Shown here piece after piece: positions 9,335 to 18,581 of a DNA stretch of 64,000 nt (within the stretch, counting starts at the first letter, position 1; each line of letters begins with the position of its first letter). Source of the DNA: Tessaracoccus timonensis (GTDB lineage: Bacteria > Actinomycetota > Actinomycetes > Propionibacteriales > Propionibacteriaceae). The notes under the pieces are model-generated. The model made no database searches. It was not told where the DNA came from and was given only the letters and a program-made list of their open reading frames with translations. The translations under genes were made by a program, and so were the position numbers. The stretch is taken from positions 124,001-188,000 of the forward strand of contig NZ_LT996886.1 of the NCBI RefSeq assembly GCF_900343145.1. Reading direction: 5' to 3'.

Positions 9335-10053
9335 CTGCGGTAGAAGTGCAGGACCTCCGTATCCGGCGAGGCAAAGTGGAGATACTTCACGGCATTTCTT
9401 GCAGCCTTCCTCGAGGGTCGATCACCGGTTTGCTTGGCCCCTCAGGCTGCGGAAAAACCACACTGATGCGCTCTATCGTCGGCGTCCAACACATCACGTC
9501 AGGCTCGCTGCGAGTACTGGGCCTCCCTGCCGGCGAGAAAGCACTGCGGCATCGCGTGGGCTACACCAGCCAATCGGTCAGCATTTACACCGATATCTCG
9601 GTGCGCGCGAATGTACGGCACTTCGGCCAGCTCGTCGGAGCGAGCCGCGACGATATCGACATGGCCATCGAGCGCGTCGAGCTCTCGGACTATGCAGATC
9701 GGCGCGTGGATCAGCTCTCCGGCGGCCAGGCCGGACGGGCTTCACTCGCATGTGCCCTCGTGGGCCGCCCTGAGGTGCTCATCCTCGACGAGCCCACCGT
9801 CGGCCTCGATCCCCTCACCCGCGAGGAGCTCTGGAATACCTTTCACTCGCTGGCCGCCTCCGATACGACATTGCTGATCTCCAGCCATGTGATGGACGAG
9901 GCCGTCCGCTGTGATTCCGTACTGCTCATGCGCGACGGCAAATTCCTCGCCCACGAACCGATGGCCGAGATTCAGCAGCGCACCGGCACCACCAATCCGG
10001 AAGCAGCATTCCTCGCCCTCGTCAAACACTCCACTGCCAAGGAGCAAGCATGA
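9310..10053 (+). CDS. ABC-2 type exporter, ATP-binding subunit
   Basis: 247 aa. It has Walker A GPSGCGKTT, signature LSGGQAGRAS, Walker B VLILDEPTVGLDP and an H-loop (SSHVMDEA). It resembles the drug/daunorubicin-type ATPases (YadG/CcmA-like). The stop overlaps the permease start by 4 bp (ATGA). It probably exports a toxic or hydrophobic compound; the substrate is not deducible. The start is ATG 9310 or 9313, both within the palindromic operator. Confidence 0.92.
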   Translation: MMNSTSVEPAVEVQDLRIRRGKVEILHGISCSLPRGSITGLLGPSGCGKTTLMRSIVGVQHITSGSLRVLGLPAGEKALRHRVGYTSQSVSIYTDISVRANVRHFGQLVGASRDDIDMAIERVELSDYADRRVDQLSGGQAGRASLACALVGRPEVLILDEPTVGLDPLTREELWNTFHSLAASDTTLLISSHVMDEAVRCDSVLLMRDGKFLAHEPMAEIQQRTGTTNPEAAFLALVKHSTAKEQA

Positions 10054-10865
10054 CCACCGCCCCTCGCCACATGTCGCCAGCAGGCACATCTGCCGAAACA
10101 CCCTCCTCGCGCGGGCGCAGCCACCCGTTCACGACGATGGGCCGCATTGCCGCCCAGCTCCGCAGCGATCCACGCACTGTCGCCCTCATCCTTGTCGTCC
10201 CGCCGCTGTTGCTCGTGTTGCTCTACTACGTGTTCCACGACGCTCCCGTGCCCCCTGGGCAGAAGCCCGTGTTCGACAGTGTTGGTCCCATCATGTTGGC
10301 GGTGCTGCCGATGATCCTCATGTTCATCGTCACCAGCGTCGCAATGCTGCGCGAACGCACGTCGGGCACACTCGAGCGCATCCTCACCACACCGCTGTCG
10401 CGCTGGAACCTCGTCGCTTCCTACGGCGCGGTGTTCGGCGTCCTCGCCCTCATACAAGCAACGATTCTCGGCTGGCTCATTCTCGGGCCGTTCGGAGTGG
10501 AGCTCGAAGGCCCGTGGGTCATGCTCTTCGTTATTGCTTTGCTCGACGCCCTGTTCGGCGTCGCGTTTGGGCTGCTCGCGAGCGCTTTTGCAACGACGGA
10601 GTTCCAGGCCGTGCAGTTCATGCCGGCGTTCGTCGGCCCACAGATCTTCCTGTGTGGCCTGCTCGTGCCCATCGAGCACATGCCCGACGCCCTAGAAGCA
10701 GTGGCGAAGTTTCTTCCCATGACCTGGGCTGTCGACGTGGTGCGTGACATACTCACCAACGCCGAGCTCAGCGCCGGCATGTGGTGGCGCATCGGCGGGC
10801 TCGCCGTAGCCGTGGTGTTGGCACTGTTCCTGGCGGCACGCTCCATGCCGAGGCAGACCAAATGA
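10050..10865 (+). CDS. ABC-2 type exporter, permease subunit
   Basis: 271 aa with about six membrane segments: one near 50-70, five between about 85 and 265. It carries the ABC-2 family motif around MLRERTSGTLERILTTPLS. It works with the preceding ATPase as a two-component exporter in the cytoplasmic membrane. Both ends overlap neighbouring genes by 4 bp, indicating one tightly coupled operon with the regulator. Confidence 0.92.
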   Translation: MTTAPRHMSPAGTSAETPSSRGRSHPFTTMGRIAAQLRSDPRTVALILVVPPLLLVLLYYVFHDAPVPPGQKPVFDSVGPIMLAVLPMILMFIVTSVAMLRERTSGTLERILTTPLSRWNLVASYGAVFGVLALIQATILGWLILGPFGVELEGPWVMLFVIALLDALFGVAFGLLASAFATTEFQAVQFMPAFVGPQIFLCGLLVPIEHMPDALEAVAKFLPMTWAVDVVRDILTNAELSAGMWWRIGGLAVAVVLALFLAARSMPRQTK

Positions 10866-11443
10866 CGCCCCCCACCAAGGGTGAGCAGACCCGTCGCAGA
10901 ATTCTAGAAACTGCCTCGACGCTGTTCTCGCAGAAGTCGTTCGATGCTGTGAGCATGCGCGTAATCGCAAAGGAAGCGGGAGTGGATCCAGCCCTCATCA
11001 GCCACTACTTCGGCTCCAAGGAAGGGCTGTTTGAGGCGATGCTCGAGCAGTCCGTCGGGGTCGATGCAATCGCAGCTGAGATGTTTAGCGGCGATGTCAC
11101 CGGACTGGGTGCGACGATGGTTCGCGTCGCTGAGCAACTGTGGGCATCTGAGGCCGGTAAGGGGGTGATTGCCATCATGCGTCGTGCGTTCGCCGACGAT
11201 TCCCAGCTCGTCCGCCAGTTCGCGACGAAGGCGCTCCTGGGGCGATTGGTTGAGCGCCTCCCGAACGATGAGGACGGGATGCTGAGAGCATCGCTGGTTG
11301 CCACCCAGATGTCCGGGTTGTTGTTTGCACGGCACGTGCTGCGCATTGAGCCGCTCGCCAGCCTCACAGCCGACCAGGTGGTGGCGCTGATAGGCCCCGC
11401 GGTCCAGCACTACTTGACCGGGGAGCTCAGCGACAGGCGATGA
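10862..11443 (+). CDS. TetR family transcriptional regulator
   Basis: 193 aa from an ATG at 10862 that overlaps the permease stop. The N-terminal helix-turn-helix (about 10-55) includes RRRILETASTLFSQKSFDAV and LISHYFGSKEGLFEAM. The C-terminal part is the variable ligand-binding domain. As the last gene of the exporter operon it probably represses it until an exported compound binds. Confidence 0.92.
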   Translation: MTPPTKGEQTRRRILETASTLFSQKSFDAVSMRVIAKEAGVDPALISHYFGSKEGLFEAMLEQSVGVDAIAAEMFSGDVTGLGATMVRVAEQLWASEAGKGVIAIMRRAFADDSQLVRQFATKALLGRLVERLPNDEDGMLRASLVATQMSGLLFARHVLRIEPLASLTADQVVALIGPAVQHYLTGELSDRR

Positions 11444-11485
11444 GAGCCGGTTCCCTCTGACGCGCGCAACGCACACATCCCGACC

Positions 11486-11533
11486 TTAGGTGGCAGATCG
11501 CCGCCCAACTATGGGCGCTGAGCTGCCACCTAA
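11486..11533. repeat. Dispersed palindrome, family A, copy 1
   Basis: Perfect 11-bp arms TTAGGTGGCAG / CTGCCACCTAA enclose a second stem (CGCCC / GGGCG). It lies after the TetR gene and could serve as a terminator. A related copy at 48020-48059 shares GGCAGA, GCGCCCAA, ATGG and CTGCCACCTAA, so this is a dispersed element rather than a local accident. Confidence 0.8.
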
Positions 11534-11606
11534 CGTCCAGTGCTGGCGAGCTGGCTAGTTTGAGACGACATAGACTCGACATCAACGCCGATTCCTAGGA
11601 GGCACC

Positions 11607-12440
11607 GTGACGCTCACCATCCCAACCATCAACTTTGCCGACGGCACCCCCATCCCGCTCGTCGGGCTCGGCACGTACGGGCTGCAGGGCAACCCTGGCG
11701 CCGACGCCGTCGCTGCCGCCCTCCAGCAGGGTTACCGTCTGCTCGACACCGCCGCCCAGTACAACAACGAGACTGCCATCGGCGAGGGTATTCGTCGAAG
11801 CGGCGTGCCTCGCGACGAGGTGCTCATCACGACGAAGGTGGCCGGCGGCAGCCACGGTCGAGCCGCGACGCGCACCGCCGTCGACGAGTCCCGTCGCCGC
11901 CTGGGCGTCGACACCATCGACATCATGCTCATTCACTGGCCGAACCCGTCGCGCGGGCTCACCGTCGAGACGTGGGAAACCCTCGTGCAGCTCAAGGAGG
12001 AAGGCGCCATCACCCACATCGGGGTGTCGAACTTCCGCCCCGAGCAGCTCACCGAGCTACACGACGCCACTGGGGTGTGGCCGGTAATGAATCAGATTCA
12101 GCTCTCCCCCGCGCTGGCCCGTCACGAGGCGGTCGAGTTCCATGCTGAGCACGGCATCGTCACCGAGGCGTGGGGCCCGCTCGGCAAACGTGAAGGCCTT
12201 CTTGACCAGCTCGTCGTCCACAAGATCGCTGCCAAGCATGGCGTCGACCCCCGCCAGGTGGTGCTGAAGTGGATTGTTGATCGAGGCATCGTCGTGATTC
12301 CAAAGTCGAGGAATCCCGAGCGTCAGGCCTCCAACGCCACCTTCAGCTTCGAGCTCGACGACGATGACCGCACGCTGCTCGCCAGCCTCGATCTCGGGGA
12401 AGAACACGCCTGGGACAGCCGCGAGCACGAGGAGTGGTGA
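11607..12440 (+). CDS. Aldo/keto reductase
   Basis: 277 aa from a GTG with an ideal AGGAGG upstream. It is an NADPH-dependent (alpha/beta)8-barrel oxidoreductase. The catalytic Asp and Tyr are in DTAAQYNNE, Lys in LITTKV and His in LIHWPNP. The cofactor motif is VIPKSRNPER. It is close to AKR5 2,5-diketo-gluconate reductase-like enzymes; substrate unknown. It is followed 60 bp later by an unrelated-looking reductase gene. Confidence 0.93.
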   Translation: MTLTIPTINFADGTPIPLVGLGTYGLQGNPGADAVAAALQQGYRLLDTAAQYNNETAIGEGIRRSGVPRDEVLITTKVAGGSHGRAATRTAVDESRRRLGVDTIDIMLIHWPNPSRGLTVETWETLVQLKEEGAITHIGVSNFRPEQLTELHDATGVWPVMNQIQLSPALARHEAVEFHAEHGIVTEAWGPLGKREGLLDQLVVHKIAAKHGVDPRQVVLKWIVDRGIVVIPKSRNPERQASNATFSFELDDDDRTLLASLDLGEEHAWDSREHEEW

Positions 12441-12500
12441 GGTTCGTCCGCGACGAGCGCACCGCGAGCCGCATTAGTCTCCGCGCGTAGGGTTGCTGAT

Positions 12501-13166
12501 ATGAATATGCCGAAGAACGTCCTCGTGATTGGTGGCCACGGGCGGGTTGCGCTGCGCACGCTGCCCTTGCTGACCACCGCCGGCCACGATGTGGAAGCGC
12601 TCATCCGGACGACCGAGTACGAGCCTGACATCGTGGCCCGTGGTGCACGGCCTCACATTGCCGAGATGCTCAACTTTGATGACGCCGAGTGGGATGCGCT
12701 GCTGCGCGACAAGGACGTCGTCATTTGGGCGGCGGGCAACGGTGGCAGAAACGGCGTTGATCAGACGTATGCCATCGACCGCGATGCTGCGATCGCATCG
12801 ATCGACGCAGCTGCCCGCGCGCCCAAGCAGCCCCGGTACCTGATGGTAAGTTTCGCGACGTCGTTCGTGCACCCCGTCGATGAGGATGATCCCTTCCACC
12901 ACTACGTGTTGGCCAAGCGTGCCGCCGACCAGCATCTCCAGAGCACCAACCTCGACTACGCCATCGTCGGCCCGGGTGCCCTCACGGATGACGATGAGCC
13001 CACCGGTGTACGGCGCTTCGATCCCACCAACGCTGTGCCGGAACGCACGGACACGAGCCGGGAACTGGTTGCCCAGGTGCTGGCTCACCTGGTTGAAGCA
13101 GATCAGCTTCCAGACGACAGGTTTGTTGCGTTCATCGATGGAACAGACCCAGTAGCGAGCCTCTGA
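12501..13166 (+). CDS. NAD(P)-binding atypical short-chain dehydrogenase
   Basis: 221 aa. The N-terminal glycine-rich loop VIGGHGRVALRTL and YAIVGPGALTDD place it in the NAD(P)H-binding (YhfK/NmrA-like) atypical SDR group. These proteins often sense or reduce cofactors; no substrate can be assigned. The catalytic Tyr-x-x-x-Lys of classical SDRs is present as YVLAK. The start is ATG 12501, with a second ATG at 12507. Confidence 0.8.
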   Translation: MNMPKNVLVIGGHGRVALRTLPLLTTAGHDVEALIRTTEYEPDIVARGARPHIAEMLNFDDAEWDALLRDKDVVIWAAGNGGRNGVDQTYAIDRDAAIASIDAAARAPKQPRYLMVSFATSFVHPVDEDDPFHHYVLAKRAADQHLQSTNLDYAIVGPGALTDDDEPTGVRRFDPTNAVPERTDTSRELVAQVLAHLVEADQLPDDRFVAFIDGTDPVASL

Positions 13167-13167
13167 A

Positions 13168-13587
13168 CTACTTCCTGTTCACGACGACGGTGCCGAGCAG
13201 CAGGTCATCAAGGTGACGGCGCTCGGCACCGATGACGATCACGGGCAGTACGAGGCACTTCAGCAGCGACCGCACCGTCGGACGCCACCAGCCCAACGGG
13301 CCGCCATCCACGCGGGTCACGCCGATGCGGGCCAATAGTTGCCCGAACGACGACCCCGTGAGCGTGGTGAAGATGGAGGATTCGACGAAGAACACGGTGA
13401 GCGGCATAAATGTGCGCCAGCCCGACCCCGTCATGACCTCGGTGCCGAAGAGCACGATGGCGACGAGCATCGACGCAAGCCAGTCGACGAGGAGCGCTGC
13501 GCATCGCGCTCCCCAACTCGCCAGGCTGCCGCGCCCCGTCTCCGGGAGGCCGATGCTCTCTCCTGGGTACCCTTCGTCGTTGTCCAC
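13168..13587 (-). CDS. RDD family membrane protein
   Basis: 139 aa from a GTG at 13587 (VDNDEGYPGESIGLPETGRG); an upstream GTG at 13611 is less likely. There are three membrane segments: about 31-50, 56-75 and 100-120. ARCAALLVDWL fits the RDD start. This small RDD protein is regularly found beside glnA in actinobacteria, function unknown. It is divergent from glnA and convergent with the SDR gene, 1 bp away. A TAGGCT-like -10 lies just upstream of the GTG, suggesting a leaderless mRNA. Confidence 0.85.
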   Translation of the reverse strand: MDNDEGYPGESIGLPETGRGSLASWGARCAALLVDWLASMLVAIVLFGTEVMTGSGWRTFMPLTVFFVESSIFTTLTGSSFGQLLARIGVTRVDGGPLGWWRPTVRSLLKCLVLPVIVIGAERRHLDDLLLGTVVVNRK

Positions 13588-13744
13588 GCGCGTGAGCCTA
13601 GCCGTTCGCACGGCTGTCAGCCATTCGCGCTAGCACTGTTCGAACCGCGTCGAGCGTGATGGCTCCGCTCATGGACACCGCTGACGATCCAGAAACTGGG
13701 GTCCGTAGCATGAGGCGTGGAAACTGAAGGATGAAGGGGTTCCC

Positions 13745-15166
13745 ATGTTTATCGACGCCGCCGAGCTGATCCGCTACCTCAAGGACGAGGACGTCGAAAC
13801 CGTCGACGTCCGATTCTGCGATCTGCCCGGCGTGATGCAGCACTTCACGGTGCCTGCAGCGTCCTTCGACGAGCAGGTATTCGAGGACGGCCTCGGCTTC
13901 GACGGCTCATCCATCACTGGCTTTCAGAAGATCCATGAGTCGGACATGACACTGCTGCCGGATCCGACGACGGCCTACCTCGATCCCTTCCGTCGGTCCA
14001 AGACGCTCAACGTGAACTTCTTCGTGCACGATCCGCTCACCAAAGAGCCGTATTCGCGCGATCCGCGCAACATCGCGCGTAAAGCCGAGGCCTATCTCCT
14101 CTCGACGGGCATCGCCAACACGGCGTTCTTCGCGCCCGAGGCCGAGTTCTATGTGTTCGACGACATTCGCTTCGACGTGTCTGCGAACAGCTCGTACTAC
14201 CACATTGATTCAGAGGCCGGCGCCTGGAATACGGGACGCGTCGAGGACGGCGGTAACCGGGGTTACAAGGTGAAATACAAGGGCGGCTACTTCCCCGTCT
14301 CCCCCGTCGACCATTTTGGGGACCTCCGTGACGACATTGTGCGCCACATGGGCGAGGCGGGGCTCGTCGTGGAGCGTGCCCACCACGAGGTCGGCACCGC
14401 GGGGCAGGCGGAAATCAACTGGCGGTTCGACACGCTGCTCACTGCCGCCGACGATGTCATGAAGTTCAAATACCTCGTGAAGAACACCGCCTGGCAAGCA
14501 GGGAAAACCGCAACCTTCATGCCAAAGCCCATCTTCGGCGACAACGGATCGGGCATGCACTGCCACATGTCGTTGTGGAACGACGACCAGCCACTGTTCT
14601 ACGACGAGCACGGCTACGCCGGGCTGTCCGACGTCGCGCGTTGGTACATCGGCGGCGTGCTCCACCACGCGCCCGCGCTGCTGGCGTTCACCAACCCATC
14701 GGTGAACTCCTACCACCGTCTGGTGCCTGGGTTCGAGGCGCCGGTGAATCTGGTCTACTCGCAGCGCAACCGCTCGGCGTGCATCCGGATTCCCATCACT
14801 GGGTCGAACCCCAAGGCGAAGCGCGTCGAGTTCCGCTGCCCCGACCCGTCGTCGAACCCCTACCTGGCCTTTTCGGCGATGCTGCTGGCTGGCCTCGACG
14901 GCATCCAGAACCGCACTGAGCCGCTCGATCCCGTCGACAAAGACCTCTACGAGCTTCCCCCGGAGGAACACGCCCAGGTTCCGACGGTGCCGACGAGCCT
15001 GCCCGCCGCGATCGACGCGCTTGAAGCAGACCGCGACTTCCTGCTCGCAGGCGACGTGTTTACCGACGATCTCCTCGACACCTGGGTCGAGCTCAAGCGC
15101 GCAGAGGTGACCGCGATTGCGCAGCGCCCTCACCCCTACGAGTTCGAGCTGTACTACGCGCTCTGA
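13745..15166 (+). CDS. glnA: Glutamine synthetase type I (adenylylatable)
   Basis: 473 aa. It condenses ammonia and glutamate to glutamine as a dodecamer in the cytoplasm. It has the beta-Grasp start ([15 protein letters not shown]), the ATP/metal motifs ([22 protein letters not shown]) and the glutamate-flap region. Tyr402 in [11 protein letters not shown] is the conserved adenylylation site, matching the glnE gene at 37.3-40.2 kb. Its 3' end overlaps the convergent histidine kinase gene by 13 bp. Confidence 0.97.
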   Translation: MFIDAAELIRYLKDEDVETVDVRFCDLPGVMQHFTVPAASFDEQVFEDGLGFDGSSITGFQKIHESDMTLLPDPTTAYLDPFRRSKTLNVNFFVHDPLTKEPYSRDPRNIARKAEAYLLSTGIANTAFFAPEAEFYVFDDIRFDVSANSSYYHIDSEAGAWNTGRVEDGGNRGYKVKYKGGYFPVSPVDHFGDLRDDIVRHMGEAGLVVERAHHEVGTAGQAEINWRFDTLLTAADDVMKFKYLVKNTAWQAGKTATFMPKPIFGDNGSGMHCHMSLWNDDQPLFYDEHGYAGLSDVARWYIGGVLHHAPALLAFTNPSVNSYHRLVPGFEAPVNLVYSQRNRSACIRIPITGSNPKAKRVEFRCPDPSSNPYLAFSAMLLAGLDGIQNRTEPLDPVDKDLYELPPEEHAQVPTVPTSLPAAIDALEADRDFLLAGDVFTDDLLDTWVELKRAEVTAIAQRPHPYEFELYYAL

Positions 15167-16296
15167 GGTGGCTGGGCTACGGGGAGAGACGCACTTAGCA
15201 CCCACTGCCCAGCATGCCTGGCAGCGGTGAGTTCCCCGCCAACCTGTGCGACGCGCTCGCGGAGCCCCTGCAACCCCACCCCTGCGGAGGGGGACTCGTT
15301 CCCAGCAGCGTTGCGAAATGTCACCTGGATTCCTCTGCCCTCTGCGACGAGCCGCGCCCGCACCTCGCACGCCGAGCGTCGCTGCGCATGCCGAAGGATG
15401 TTCGTCGTAGCTTCCAGCATGAAGTACCGAAGGACAGCGCTCTGCGCCTGAGCGAGGTCTTCGAGAAGTTCCGCTCCTTCGACGTCCACCTCAAACCCAG
15501 CTTCACGCAGCGTGGTAGTCAGCCTTACAAGCAAATCAGATAGCTTCTCGTCAGTGCCGTGATCAGACTGGCGGCTATCCCTGAGGAGCTGCACTAATTC
15601 ACGCAGTTCCTGCACAGCATTGCTCGTGTACCGGCGAACGGCCTTCAGCGCCGTAGTCAGCTCTTCGACGTCATCGCTGCCATCTGCCGCCTCGAGCTGC
15701 AGGGAGATACTGGCCAAATTATGCCCAACGAGATCGTGCAGTTCCCTCGCAAGTGACGCTCGCTCATCACGACGTAACGCTTCCAGCGCGGCAGAGAGCT
15801 GCTGGGCGCTCTGGCGACGGGCTGCTTCCGCGCGCATTATCCGTCGGATCATGAGTCCGATGAGTGCCCCGATAACCCCCATAGCCAGGGTCATCACCGT
15901 CCGAACGGACATGTGCTCCGCGGGGTTCCCGATTGCAAATAGCACACCGCCTAGTGCACTCAGCGCCACTGCCTTTCTGCCCGACATCGAGATAAACATG
16001 CTCATACACACAGGAAAGAGGGTGAACTGAGCAAGCGACATATCTCCCAGCGCAATTCCGAAAACGAGCGAGAGCAGGAAAGCGATCACGCATGCACCTG
16101 AATGCCAAGGGGATGTTGAAATCGCTATGCATGCCGTCAACAGCCCTCCCCAATACACCACCGGGTCTTCTGGTTGGCCTACGACATGCACTACCCACCA
16201 CAGTTCCATGAGCAGTAACCCCGTGCCCGCAATGGGCAGCAACACCCTCGCTGCTTGGAGTGTCCGGACCCCCAGCGGGGTAAGCGGCCTCACCAT
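15154..16296 (-). CDS. Two-component sensor histidine kinase (HisKA_3)
   Basis: 380 aa. About five membrane segments occupy residues 15-150 with almost no extracytoplasmic domain. The dimerisation box [11 protein letters not shown] gives phospho-acceptor His187. The N-box is [11 protein letters not shown] and the ATP lid [11 protein letters not shown]. This is a NarL/DesK-type kinase, expected to phosphorylate the regulator at 17922-18581. Before the IS insertion the kinase ATG lay inside the regulator's last codons. The IS now separates them by 1.6 kb, and the kinase ATG survives only because it is inside the target duplication. Confidence 0.92.
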   Translation of the reverse strand: MVRPLTPLGVRTLQAARVLLPIAGTGLLLMELWWVVHVVGQPEDPVVYWGGLLTACIAISTSPWHSGACVIAFLLSLVFGIALGDMSLAQFTLFPVCMSMFISMSGRKAVALSALGGVLFAIGNPAEHMSVRTVMTLAMGVIGALIGLMIRRIMRAEAARRQSAQQLSAALEALRRDERASLARELHDLVGHNLASISLQLEAADGSDDVEELTTALKAVRRYTSNAVQELRELVQLLRDSRQSDHGTDEKLSDLLVRLTTTLREAGFEVDVEGAELLEDLAQAQSAVLRYFMLEATTNILRHAQRRSACEVRARLVAEGRGIQVTFRNAAGNESPSAGVGLQGLRERVAQVGGELTAARHAGQWVLSASLPVAQPPQSA

Positions 16297-16303
16297 GCGA
16301 TCA
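16290..16303. repeat. Target site duplication, left copy
   Basis: TCACCATGCGATCA directly precedes the left inverted repeat and is repeated exactly after the right one. It contains the histidine kinase start codon on the minus strand. Confidence 0.95.
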
Positions 16304-17921
16304 CCTGAGTCGTGCAGGTTGGGTGTGGTTTTGAGGGTTTGTGTTGGGGATGTGCTTGTCAGGGTGGGTTAGGTTTCTTGTTTTGGGTCACTAATTGCGG
16401 GGCTAGGATTGGGTGGTGGGCCAGTTTCTTCGTCGAGTGAAGACCTCTTCTGGTGCGACCGCGGTGCAAATCATGGTCAAGCAGGGCCGGCGCAACAAGC
16501 TGGTGGAGCATGTCGGCTCGGCCCATAACGAGCAGGAACTCGCCGCGCTGGAAGCTGAGGCTCGTCGCAAGATGGTCCCGCAGACGCAGGATGTGTTGCC
16601 GCTGGACCCGGTGGCGGCCCGGGCCGGGAGGCCCACCGTGGTCTCGCAGCGTAGTCAGTTGTTGTGGGATGTGCTGGCCACAGCGTACAAGGTGCTTGGT
16701 TTCGATCAGCTTAAGGATGCGGCGTTCCAGCAGCTTGTGCTGGGCAGGATCATCGAGCCGACCTCGAAGGCCGACACGATCCGGGTCCTTGACGAGCTTG
16801 GCATCGAACACGTCAGCCGGCGGACACTGTTCGCCAGTCTCGCACGCGCCCGGGAACGCGACTATCGCACCCAGATCGCCAGTGCTTGTTTCGACCACAG
16901 CCATGCCCGAGGCGGGCTGAGTTTGGTGCTCTACGACGTGACCACGTTGTACTTCGAGGCGGAGAAGGAAGACCAGCTGCGCAAGGTTGGCTACTCGAAG
17001 GAACGCCGGGTTGATCCGCAGATCGTGGTCGGGCTGCTGGTCGACCGCTGCGGGTTCCCACTGCAGATCGGCTGCTTCGAGGGCAACAAGGCCGAAACAC
17101 TGACCCTGCTGCCGATCATCGAACGCTTCCAGGACCTGCATGGGTTGGCTGATCTCGTGGTGGTCGCCGATGCCGGGATGCTGTCAGCGATGAACCTCAC
17201 CGGGCTGGAGGATGCCGGGTTACAGTTCATCGTCGGCTCCAGGATCACCAAAGCCCCTTACGATCTGGCCGATCACTTCGCCCGTCACGGCGACGCGTTC
17301 AGCGATGGGCAGATCATCGAAACCTCGACCACGATGGGCCGGGACAAGCAGCGCCGCAGGATGGTCTACCAGTACTCCCGGAAACGGTTCGTACGCGACA
17401 ACAAGACCCTCAACCAGCAGCGCAACCGCGCCCTGTCCATCATCGAGGGCGCAACCCGCCCGAAGAAGGCCCGATTCCTCAAGACCACCGGCCAGGCCAC
17501 CAGCTTCGACCACAACGCTTACGACAAGGCCGTCAGCCTCGCCGGGTTGAAAGGCTACGTCACCAACATCCCGACAAACCAGATGACCGGCGCGCAGGTA
17601 ATCGCCGCCTACCACGACCTCTGGCGAGTCGAGCAAAGCTTTCGAATGTCCAAATCCGACCTCGACGCCCGCCCGATCTTCCACCACACCCGCGACGCGA
17701 TCGAAGCCCACCTCGACATCGTCTTCGCCGCCCTCGCGATCGCCCGCTACCTCCAAGACCAAACCGGCTGGAGCATCAAACGACTCGTCCGAACCCTACG
17801 CCCGCTACGCGAGGTCACCATCAACATCGCCGGCCACGAACTCACCGCCGAACCCACCATCGACCCCAACACCCAGAACATCATCACCAAAATCCTGGGT
17901 CACTAACCTGCACGACTCAGG
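16304..17921. mobile_element. Insertion sequence, IS1634 family (IS1549-like), 1618 bp
   Basis: Perfect 17-bp terminal inverted repeats lie at 16304-16320 (CCTGAGTCGTGCAGGTT) and 17905-17921, flanked by a 14-bp direct target duplication. One intact transposase gene is inside. Long and variable target duplications are a known trait of this family. Intact ends and an intact transposase indicate a recent, possibly active insertion. It lies in the overlap of a regulator and a kinase gene. Confidence 0.95.
16413..17906 (+). CDS. IS1634-family DDE transposase
   Basis: 497 aa, full length, from tandem GTG codons. The first catalytic Asp is in LVLYDVTTLYFEAEKED, the second in VVVADAGMLS, and the Glu in the C-terminal RVEQSFRMSKSDL motif. 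GYSKERRVDPQIVVGLLVD is diagnostic of the family. It is transcribed opposite to the interrupted operon and ends just before the right inverted repeat. Confidence 0.95.
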   Translation: MVGQFLRRVKTSSGATAVQIMVKQGRRNKLVEHVGSAHNEQELAALEAEARRKMVPQTQDVLPLDPVAARAGRPTVVSQRSQLLWDVLATAYKVLGFDQLKDAAFQQLVLGRIIEPTSKADTIRVLDELGIEHVSRRTLFASLARARERDYRTQIASACFDHSHARGGLSLVLYDVTTLYFEAEKEDQLRKVGYSKERRVDPQIVVGLLVDRCGFPLQIGCFEGNKAETLTLLPIIERFQDLHGLADLVVVADAGMLSAMNLTGLEDAGLQFIVGSRITKAPYDLADHFARHGDAFSDGQIIETSTTMGRDKQRRRMVYQYSRKRFVRDNKTLNQQRNRALSIIEGATRPKKARFLKTTGQATSFDHNAYDKAVSLAGLKGYVTNIPTNQMTGAQVIAAYHDLWRVEQSFRMSKSDLDARPIFHHTRDAIEAHLDIVFAALAIARYLQDQTGWSIKRLVRTLRPLREVTINIAGHELTAEPTIDPNTQNIITKILGH

Positions 17922-17935
17922 TCACCATGCGATCA
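17922..17935. repeat. Target site duplication, right copy
   Basis: Exact second copy of TCACCATGCGATCA. On the minus strand it supplies the last codons and the TGA stop of the response regulator (IAW-stop). Confidence 0.95.
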
Positions 17936-18581
17936 GGCCAGACTTCGCTGCTGCAATCAATATCTGTGTTCTAGTAGAGACACCGAGCTTGTTCGCAATC
18001 GTACTCACATACTGCTTCACTGTGGACTCCGCCAGGAAGAGACGCTGTGCAATTTGTTTGTTGGTTTCCCCATCACATAGAGCACGGAGTACATCGAGCT
18101 CACGCTGCGAGAGTGTGGCGCCATTTCCTTTCACGGATTGGCTGCCCCTAACGAGCATTCCAGCAATCTCTGGGGAGAGAGGGAGGTCATCCGCCGCAGC
18201 GGCATACAGCGCCCATACCAGCTGCTGCGCTGATGCTGTTTTCAGCAGGTACCCTGCTGCCCCCAGCCGTAAGGCGGTGACCACAAGGAAGCGATCATCA
18301 AAGGCGGTCGAAACCACTACCTTGGTGCGCAATCGGTGAGGTGCCAGGCGTCGCAGGACTTCCAGTCCATCAATTCGAGGCATATGCAGGTCGAGGAGCG
18401 CAATGTCGGGCGCTATATCGATGATGGTTTCGGCTGCTTTCGAGGCATCGTCGATGCTTGCAAGCACCTCAAGGTTTGGAGCATGGCGGTGAAGGATTGT
18501 TCGATAGGCCGCAAGCGTGCTCGTTTCATCGTCGACGAGCACCACCGTGTGGCGGGGCAGCTGAACTGCGCCTGACATCAT
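17922..18581 (-). CDS. Response regulator, NarL/LuxR family
   Basis: 219 aa. The receiver domain (about 12-130) has acidic residues VDDE and the phospho-acceptor Asp64 in ALLDLHMP. The C-terminal LuxR helix-turn-helix (about 155-212) contains LSQRELDVLRALCDGETNKQ and STVKQYVSTIANKLGVS. It overlaps the lipoprotein gene upstream by 4 bp, and originally overlapped the downstream kinase. Its own reading frame and stop survive the IS insertion unchanged. It may act on the palindrome at 20388-20411. Confidence 0.93.
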   Translation of the reverse strand: MMSGAVQLPRHTVVLVDDETSTLAAYRTILHRHAPNLEVLASIDDASKAAETIIDIAPDIALLDLHMPRIDGLEVLRRLAPHRLRTKVVVSTAFDDRFLVVTALRLGAAGYLLKTASAQQLVWALYAAAADDLPLSPEIAGMLVRGSQSVKGNGATLSQRELDVLRALCDGETNKQIAQRLFLAESTVKQYVSTIANKLGVSTRTQILIAAAKSGLIAW

